This document shows, in pieces, positions 58,101-64,000 of a DNA stretch of 64,000 nucleotides (position 1 is the stretch's first letter; every line of letters starts with the position of its first letter). The stretch spans positions 5,991,328-6,055,327 of the forward strand of contig NC_039480.1 of the NCBI RefSeq assembly GCF_003590095.1, written 5' to 3'. The notes beneath the pieces are model-generated. The model made no database searches. It was given only the letters and a program-made list of their open reading frames with translations, and was not told where the DNA came from. This stretch comes from Trichoplusia ni. Taxonomy: Eukaryota > Arthropoda > Insecta > Lepidoptera > Noctuidae. The position numbers and the translations under genes are program-made.

Positions 58101-59697
58101 CTTTTTCTTATTCTAGGTTTAAATACTAATGCTATTTAAAACTGATTAATAGCCGATTTTGCAATCATCAGTTAATTTCTATCTGAGGAATAAATATGGC
58201 CGTTTGACATATTTTCTATACAAAAGCTGTCGAAACGTCAAACATATTCGTCAGATAAGTAATTGGGCGAATAAATTCGACCCATAGACAGTTTTATAAT
58301 TATGTCACCACGCCTAACCCACTGAGCGTGACGTGTCGCTGGTTCGATCCCCGCGTAGGACAAGCATTTGTGTGATCCACGAATGCTTGTCCTGAGTCTG
58401 GGTGTCTTTGTGCATGTGACTTGAATGTTTGTGAAACACAAGACACAAGGATTCAATTATTTTGTACGGGAGCCGCATTTCTTTCATTTGTTGTTAGTAT
58501 TTTTACTCCTGATGAAGGCTTGACTAGTATTTGCTTTTGTGTGTGTGTGTGTGTGTTCGTAATGCTTAGGTAGATAGATTGTGCATGTAATTTGAATGTT
58601 TGTAAAACCCCTCGCGATATAAGGATTCAATTCCTAAAGCGAGGAAATTGTTTCCTCATTTTTTTAGTAATAGTATTAATTCCCTAATATTATTAAGTTA
58701 TAAGTATATGTATGTTTATTTATTACTTCTTAGCCCTTAAACACCTGGATATATTGTGAATAATGGTCTGGACTTTAAAAGAGACTGTGACCCTGAGTTT
58801 GTTTCGACATTTCTTCTCAAGGTAGACAGATAGGAAATGTCGACTCCAGCGTTTTCAAAACAGACATGTAAAAGTGATGATATATCCTACTTACAGAATA
58901 AATGATTTCATTTCTTTTTAAATAAGTCTAATTGAAACTATCATTCAAGGTCGAACCTGGACCTTGCTCATACAAATTTATATTTAAAACCACAATGCTA
59001 CAAAAAATATTAGTATTAAATGATGTAACGGTTTACTCACGCGTATGTCGATCGCGATCTGCTCATGATTAAGGACTCCGGTTGGGTCCGAAACTAGTCG
59101 GGGATCCCGATACATACGCGTGAGTAACCGTTGTATCATTTAATAATGAATCAGTCTCACGATAGTTATTATAAAAAATATTAGTATTTCCTACTATAGT
59201 TGTGCCTAACAGGGCCCATAATGAACTAAACTTAATAATTGTCCATCTATGTATAATAAAAAAATGAGTTTCTCACTTTTCTATACACTCACTTTTCTTG
59301 TTTGTTTGTCGTTCTGGTTGGATTTTTGCAACTCATTTTTGAAGCACTTCTCGATAAGCTAGCAGGCAAAAATTTTCAAACCCCATGACAATGCAATTTA
59401 CAACTACAAAAAACGGCTGGACCGATTTTGATGAAATTTGTGACCTTTAAAAATGAGTTTTCTCTACAGCCCCAGCCCGCACCAGTAGAAGAGTCGACAG
59501 CGCCATCTGGCTTCAAACCTGTTAACTACGCAGCGGCAGCTAAAGCGAACAAACCCAAAAAACCATCACCACCGGTCATAGACAAACCCGCGCCACAACC
59601 CAAAATAGAAAAAACCAAGACCATAGAGAAGATTGAGAAGAAAGAAAAGGCTAAAACGGAAAAGGTCAGTGTCCAAAGGAAAAACTCCACCAAGTAG
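52126..59697 (+). CDS. Paip2: Paip2, poly(A)-binding-protein-interacting protein 2, extended form (about 370 aa)
   Basis: Exons: 52126-52194, 53483-53594, 54130-54242, 54886-55001, 55390-55502, 56567-56668, 57267-57526 and 59470-59697 (TAG), with all phases matching. Start MKIPESTSNVG. The PABP-binding core is plain: DDFADYMWMENEEEFDKQ (81-98) followed by VMQQLEEEALMEQCIEAMLE corresponds to PAM1 of vertebrate PAIP2. STLNPLAAEFVP (154-165) is a perfect PAM2 motif that docks on the MLLE domain of PABP. Paip2 proteins displace PABP from poly(A) and repress translation in the cytoplasm. Human PAIP2 is 127 residues and ends soon after PAM2. Here exons 6-8 add about 195 residues, first acidic and Pro-rich, then Lys/Glu-rich, with GFKPVNYAAAAKANKPKK near 310. 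Exon 7 has a second possible donor 5 bases downstream, but only the first keeps the frame. Confidence 0.93.
52205..52300 (-). repeat. RTE-like LINE 3' fragment
   Basis: CAGCCCATATTCGTCCACTG, CTGGACATAGGCCTCCCCAA and GCACGCCATCGAGATCT are the reverse of the fragment at 24030-24180. Confidence 0.6.
52628..52812 (-). repeat. tRNA-derived SINE, family A, full length
   Basis: From CGACTCCCGCAGTAAAGAAA to GTGACCTCAACCATTTCTCC. Box B reads GGGGTTCGAAACCGCGAC on the plus strand. In Paip2 intron 1, antisense to the gene. Confidence 0.8.
53135..53426 (+). repeat. repeat J, left member of an inverted pair around Paip2 exons 2-5
   Basis: CAGTGTCCGTCTTGTAGTTT, AATTTGTCCCGCAAACGTAA, a short internal palindrome (GTGACGTCACGAT ... 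ATTACGTC) and TTTTTATACCCAGTCATCAT. The reverse complement is at 55910-56170. A partial copy is at 32395-32515. Confidence 0.75.
53665..53905 (-). repeat. repeat family C
   Basis: Begins ATTGTGGGTCCCGGCTGCTA; includes CTGATAGGCAGTCGCTCCTT and ATAGTTGGGAAAAGGCTAGG, all reversed relative to 43077-43275. Confidence 0.75.
53908..54075 (+). repeat. repeat family P upstream of Paip2 exon 3
   Basis: TTGAGTCACTTCCCGATAAG, CTAGCAGGCTGAAATTTTCA and CAAACCCGATGACAATTTTG. It ends about 55 bases before the acceptor at 54129. Confidence 0.65.
55106..55310 (+). repeat. repeat family O-related copy in Paip2 intron 4
   Basis: ACTAGCTGTTGCTCGCGGCT, ATCAAATTTCATCGAAACCA and a TTTATAATATTA end. Confidence 0.65.
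55910..56170 (-). repeat. repeat J, right member of the inverted pair
   Basis: AGGGATGATGACTGGGTATA, an internal palindrome around 56030-56070 (GACGTAACGATAGAGTA ... TACTCTATCGTGACGTCAC), GTTTGCGGGACAAATT and CTACAAGACGGACACTG. It lies in Paip2 intron 5. Confidence 0.75.
56690..56848 (-). repeat. tRNA-derived SINE, family A
   Basis: GAATTTAATCCTTGTGTCTT, ATTCAAGTCACATGCACAAG and a shortened box B region. It starts about 22 bases after the exon 6 donor, in antisense to Paip2. Confidence 0.75.
57050..57190 (-). repeat. LINE C-terminal fragment
   Basis: CCATATCCATCCACATCCAT followed by GCTCAACGCCTTCCTCACC is the reverse of the MDVDGYRG frame seen at 2655-2875. Confidence 0.5.
57745..58015 (+). 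repeat. repeat family O, full length
   Basis: ACTAGCTGCTGCCCGCGACT through (AAAC)n and TTCAGCTTTATATATTAGTA. Confidence 0.75.
58146..58265. mobile_element. palindromic MITE family E, second copy
   Basis: AGCCGATTTTGCAATCATCA, GCCGTTTGACATATTTTC, ACGTCAAACATATTCG and CAGATAAGTAATTGGGCG. The right end is truncated by the following SINE. Confidence 0.6.
58300..58480 (+). repeat. tRNA-derived SINE, family A, plus strand
   Basis: GTCACCACGCCTAACCCACT, CTGGTTCGATCCCCGCG (intact box B), GGACAAGCATTTGTGTGATC, GAGTCTGGGTGTCTTTGTGC and CAAGGATTCAATTATTTT. It displays box B and tail best, but box A is missing. Confidence 0.85.
58536..58555. repeat. (TG)n microsatellite
   Basis: About nine to ten TG dinucleotides, directly after a SINE region. 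Confidence 0.85.
59020..59139. mobile_element. palindromic MITE family D, complete, with TTAA duplication
   Basis: ATGATGTAACGGTTTACTCA at the left and its near reverse complement TGAGTAACCGTTGTATCAT at the right. TTAA occurs at 59016-59019 and 59140-59143. The TTAA target is typical of piggyBac-type transposition, so the element is probably a piggyBac-derived MITE (inference). Confidence 0.75.
59275..59460 (+). repeat. repeat family P immediately upstream of Paip2 exon 8
   Basis: CTATACACTCACTTTTCTTG, GTTGGATTTTTGCAACTCA, GCACTTCTCGATAAGCTAGC and GGCTGGACCGATTTTGATGA. The match runs to within about 10 bases of the acceptor at 59469. Confidence 0.7.
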
Positions 59698-59872
59698 TTT
59701 GATTATTAGGTGTTTTTGGCTAAAAATATCTATGGTATAAAAATATTGCCTGTGTACAAATTTTATGGCAACACCGTCTGGTTTGTATTATACATACAGC
59801 CTCGTGTAGATTGAGAGTTATAATAGTTTTGTGATATTTCAATTTTTGAAGTAAATTTGCATTTTTTTTGGA

Positions 59873-59878
59873 AATAAA
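59873..59878 (+). terminator. polyadenylation signal of Paip2
   Basis: First AATAAA, 176 bases after the TAG, within a cluster of further AATAAA hexamers. Confidence 0.6.
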
Positions 59879-59899
59879 AAATAAATAAAAAAATATAGT

Positions 59900-61205
59900 G
59901 TAAAAATAAATAATGTATGGAAAACCCTTATGTGAATATTTAGGTTTAAAAATATTATTTTAGATTTTTTTTCTTTGAGACTACGTAGTTTGGGCTGCCA
60001 TAGCCATGTATGGTGTATTTTCGGCCTTTTAAAATAGATTTATCATAATCGGAAATCCAGATTTTATCACATCCAATAAATTTTCTAGATACAGCAACTA
60101 ATTTCTTGATTTTCGTACTAAGGATTTTAAAATTCGGATTTCCGCTTGCCTATGGCCGATTGGCTATGGCAAACCATAGTGGAATAATGAGTCATCTGTT
60201 TTTTTTTAATCCACAAATTAGTCTCAAATTAAAAGAAATATCCATAGACTTATGTAAGGTTGTCCATTTATCTATTTTATTTTAAGTTAATTTGTCTGTA
60301 AATTTAAAAAATTATACCTATGTATATGAAAAAAAAAACACATTGTCTTTGGGTATAGATATAGAAGTGTGTAAGTTTATGAAAAAAAAATTACATGGGA
60401 TCGCGCGAAAAATTTTGAAAATTAAAGTTTGACTTTTTGGTTAATATGTAAAAGAATTAATAAAAATTAACCCCGTTTGGTTCTAGTAACCCGTTTTTTA
60501 GTTTTACAGTAAGAATTTTCACTGTTTGGTTAATTTTAAACTAAGGACTTTTAAAAGTAAGGGTTTTTTTTCTGTCTAGATTTTTTAAAAACTAAATTTG
60601 ACATCATATGTTTGCATTTTCTTTTGTGGGTAGCTACAAAATTAAATACCTAACCTTTGTTTTTTAGTTTTATCCAAAATATTATTTATAAATATCAATA
60701 ATGCCCTCTTTTTTACACATCGGTAAAGACTACAATTATCTAAATTTTAAGTAATTTTATTATGACCTTACAAATTTGCAAAATATATAAATGGACCCGG
60801 TTCTTTAAAATACAACAAGTCTTTGCTTTCGACAATATTTTTAACGAACTTCAAAAACCTTTTTATCAATGAACCCTTTTAAATATTTCCATGTTTTTTT
60901 TAAACAAATTCAATATCGAAATTGCGAGATTTCATGTTTCTATCAAAAAAAATTAAATAGTATATAAATTATACCATAGTTTTCAAAAATATGTGTTTGA
61001 GGTGTAATTTTGAAAAAAAAGCATTTTATATTGTTCTTGTGACTAAAATCATTAGACGGTTGTTTATCATAAAGCGACCCTTAGTTGATCAATTATAATC
61101 TACAAATACGATGGCTTGTGCAAGTTTTTAAACCATTATAAGATTAATATTTCAGATTGTGCAATGATTTAACGAAAGAACTAATTGCACAGTGATTTTG
61201 CATTT
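59900..61205. other. AT-rich intergenic or extended 3' UTR sequence
   Basis: Long A and T runs and no open frame. Part could be an extended Paip2 3' UTR if a distal poly(A) site is used. Confidence 0.4.
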
Positions 61206-61209
61206 TTAT

Positions 61210-61435
61210 AGATATAATTACAACGCCATCTAGTCTCAAACTAAGCATAGCTTGTATTATGAGTACTAGACAACTGATAAACATACTTATATATTTCTAA
61301 ATACATACATAATATAGATAAATTACACCCAGACACAGAACAAATGGTCGTGATCATCACACAAACATTTGTCCTGGATGGGAATGGAACCCACGACCTC
61401 TGGTTTAGCAGCCAGGGTCACTAACCAATAGACTA
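61210..61435 (-). repeat. tRNA-derived SINE, family B, full length
   Basis: On the minus strand: a box A region (CTATTGGTTAGTGACCCTGG), box B (GGGTTCCATTCCCATCC), ATTTGTTCTGTGTCTGGGTG, (ATAT)-rich middle and an AGACTAGATGGCG end. Confidence 0.8.
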
Positions 61436-61640
61436 GTTGTATTAGTTAGACTGATTGTCAGACTTTCAAGCTTCTGACTACCTGTAACGACTGTCAAAGA
61501 TGTAGTCATAACATCCGGGACCCACAATTTAACGTGCCTCCCGAAACACGGAGGTATTCGTCATGACAAAGATGGTCACCTATGTACGGACCTACCGCGT
61601 CAAGTATAGCTTAACCTGTTATCAATTCACTTATGCAGTT
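61436..61640 (+). repeat. repeat family C, 3' half with its GTCAAGTATAGCTTAACC end
   Basis: GTTAGACTGATTGTCAGACT, GTAACGACTGTCAAAGATGT, CCCGAAACACGGAGGTATTC and ACCGCGTCAAGTATAGCTTA. The tandem array at 51520-51905 is made from this end. Confidence 0.7.
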
Positions 61641-61644
61641 ATAG

Positions 61645-63560
61645 CTTGATGCTAATTCTAGATTTTTACAATAATATTGATCGCTTTGCGGGTCGTCAAA
61701 TCACTTGAATACACTCAATAATGCATTATGACTATGAAAAATATGTTTTTAACCGACATCGCCCGAAAGAAGGTTTTTCTCTTTCAAAATTACATCTCAG
61801 ACAAATGATTATTATTATTATTAGAAAAGTTGTTATCTTTTTATCCTTTCTCGGTAATCTGTATAGTTTTGTTTTAATGGTAGATAAAAAATTATTCGTC
61901 TTATTTTTTATATTATAGTTGATAAAAAATCGTTTTATTATTAATTTTTTTTGTATGAAAGTTTAAATTTTCGGTTTGGCAACACTGACGTTTGGATGCT
62001 TTCTTATGCCAATGGGATTTATTTTCTTTAATAATGACTGTATGAGTCCCTTATATTCTGTTTGCCCACTGCTGGGCAAGTTTCTCTATTCTGTATGCGT
62101 TTGCACAGACGATCTACTAAAGAAATATATTTTCTTCCCTTTGGTAATAGAAAAAACCGTAAATTTAAACTTTCATGGCAAGCATTCTAGTTCATTACAA
62201 ATATTAATTATTATTATTTTTTAAAATATAAAATTTCTTGTATTCGAATGTCCCATTTAAGGTCTATTATTATAATTATTATTATTTAATAATTAATTGA
62301 AATGCACATTATGGATTAGTTTATTAAATTACATGTTATTGCTATTATTATTTACGAAACTGTAAGCACGTGCTCAATTTTTTAATAATAATAAAAGAAA
62401 ACAAACTTCCAACTTTTTGTATCACAAACTTTGACAGCAACTGTCACGTTGACGTTTCTCCGGACTTGACAGCTGTCAAAACTGACAGCTGTCAAGTTGA
62501 CACTACTTTGGGATTGATAACTGTAGCTCGTTGATGAGTTAATTAATTTCATTGTTTTAACTTTTTATTATGATAATCGTTTGTAGTAGATTTTGAATTG
62601 TAAATTTTATAGTTTTAAAGAGATTTCTGGTTATAGACAATATTAGGATAACGTTAAAAAGTAAAACGAGGAAAGGAAGCCTTGTTTATGATATTTAATA
62701 TCGGAATAGTAATTTTCTTTGTATACTCTCTATCTATTCAACTTAAGTCAAATGAAATCGATCAAGCCATTTCGGAGATTTCGCTTGAACAAATGGAAAA
62801 TATCCTCTTTTATCAAAACAAAAATTTATACTCACAACACAATATATGTTTTTAACCAACTCATAAACAAGTATGTTCTCAATTCTTTCGATATATTACA
62901 ATTCTTTTTCGTTTTCTACAGCAAATGAAAGTCTTAAAAAGCGTTAATTGACTCACTTTAATACGGTTTAAAAATTAAGTTAGAAAACCTAGTCAACTAG
63001 ACGCGGAATAATTTTAGCTAGATAATTTGCTGTAGACATTTTTAAAAACTTTCCTAATGTAACTTATTTTTTAAATAATATTTGTATATAATATATACAG
63101 ATGATAAATTAGTAGTTGTGATAGCTTAGCCGCCGCAAACGTCTTGAGTTCGATCCCAACGCACGTATCGACTTTTTCAATGTTGTTTTAGAAATAAATA
63201 TCACAGCTTAGTTTTCTAAGGTATGTGATATATGGGTTCTGCTTGTGATCTCTCTCCGGTCGTGTCCGTCGCGCTATGAGAGCGCGGGAACAGAGACTGC
63301 AGCTGTGTTAGCACACGCGCGTGTACTATAATATGTAGTCCACCTGGTTGGTGTCTTGAGATACTAGCAGGACGAAATCGGTCAGAAAATTGATATAATT
63401 ACTGTTTAAGTATCATAAATGAGGCTTTCTGTTACAAATATGTAAAGACAGATGTGTATTTTAATGAAAATAATATTGATTTAACAAATTCTTAAAGTAA
63501 AGACAGGCATTTGTGGAATAAAGATGCTGTTTAGTTCAAATGTATATGTGAGACGAGTCT
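61645..63560. other. AT-rich sequence without recognisable genes
   Basis: Short frames here are Phe/Ile/Tyr/Lys-rich, as random AT-rich DNA gives. A doubled TGACAGCTGTCA palindrome lies at 62467-62494. A tRNA-like phrase (TTGAGTTCGATCCC) near 63150 is probably a SINE remnant. Confidence 0.5.
63240..63400. repeat. interspersed repeat around CTATGAGAGCGCGGGAACAG
   Basis: CGGTCGTGTCCGTCGCGCTA, GTGTACTATAATATGTAGTC and GACGAAATCGGTCAGAAAAT resemble a repeat common in noctuid genomes (from memory). Only one copy is present in this window. Confidence 0.35.
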
Positions 63561-63569
63561 GGCATTAAG

Positions 63570-63685
63570 GAATGTAATGCTTGTGCCTTGGGTTACACAA
63601 ACATTCAAGTCACATGCACACGACACCCAGACTCAGGACAAGCATTCGTGGATCACACAAATGCTTGTCCTACGCAGGGATGGAT
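63570..63685 (-). repeat. tRNA-derived SINE, family A
   Basis: TAATGCTTGTGCCTTGGGTT, AAGTCACATGCACACGACAC and TGCTTGTCCTACGCAGGGAT; the head is missing. Confidence 0.75.
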
Positions 63686-63789
63686 TTCTGCTATCTGTGC
63701 TGTAATGAACTGTTTCAATTCCACGAATGCTTTACTTTATAAAAAAATGGTCTAGATTTTTTATTTTTTATTAGGATTATCATACAGTT

Positions 63790-64000
63790 GATGTACCCCC
63801 TGGTGTCAGAGTGTTACCCGCCCGTAGTCCTCTGACGTGACGCAACACACACTTGAAACATTCTCAGGTGTGTCGCGCCTCACGATATTTTTCCTTCACC
63901 GTTTTTAGCTAGTGATTTCTTTGTAATACGCACATGAATTTGTTTAGTACATGTGTGTGTGGATTCGAACCTTTGACCTTTTGAGTCGACAGTTCAATGG
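63790..64000 (-). repeat. tRNA-derived SINE, family L, cut by the window end
   Basis: On the minus strand: AGGTTCGAATCCACACACAC (box B), CACACCTGAGAATGTTTCAA, TGACGTCACGTCAGAGGACT-like phrase and CACCAGGGGGTACATCAACT. It matches 28840-29050 in reverse. Confidence 0.75.

Noticed and set aside
63120..63170. tRNA gene suggested by TTGAGTTCGATCCC
   Set aside because: No box A at the right distance and no cloverleaf; more likely a SINE remnant.

Overview
This is nuclear DNA of a moth, and probably of a noctuid-like lepidopteran. The window is AT-rich. It carries split genes with GT-AG introns and a dense load of lepidopteran-type repeats: several tRNA-derived SINE families, foldback MITEs, RTE-like LINE 3' fragments and one young full-length LINE. 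There are no bacterial operons, no CRISPR array, and no tRNA or rRNA gene I can defend. The species call is inference from repeat style and protein resemblance.

Layout: (1) 282-4046 (+) holds the last three coding exons of a gene that starts left of the window; I do not recognise its product. (2) 4050-13060 is repeat-rich intergenic DNA with several terminal-inverted-repeat elements. (3) 13216-34804 (-) is an 18-exon SLC16-type monocarboxylate transporter of 717 residues, rebuilt exon by exon with all splice phases matching. Its first intron is 12.2 kb; the remaining introns are about 0.3-0.9 kb. (4) 35458-40944 (+) is a full-length non-LTR retrotransposon with a 12-bp target duplication and a 30-A tail, inserted roughly 550 bp upstream of the transporter's first ATG. 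(5) 44752-48094 (-) is a three-exon zinc-finger gene. An N-terminal ZAD is joined to an ASCIZ/ATMIN zinc-finger block and a TQT-rich tail of the kind that binds dynein light chain LC8. (6) 52126-59697 (+) is an eight-exon Paip2 gene (poly(A)-binding-protein-interacting protein 2) whose product is extended to about 370 residues by a charged C-terminal region. It lies head-to-head with the ASCIZ gene. (7) 59900-64000 is repeats and AT-rich DNA.

The genes do not form a pathway: transporter, transcription factor and translational repressor are ordinary chromosomal neighbours. The most interesting signals are the ZAD-ASCIZ fusion, the extended Paip2 with inverted repeats flanking its core exons, a 113-codon upstream ORF overlapping the transporter start, a cluster of GGGGTC motifs downstream of the transporter stop, and two hairpins whose arms look like the 3' end of tRNA-Lys and its complement. 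I found no clear case of a wholly new multi-gene system.
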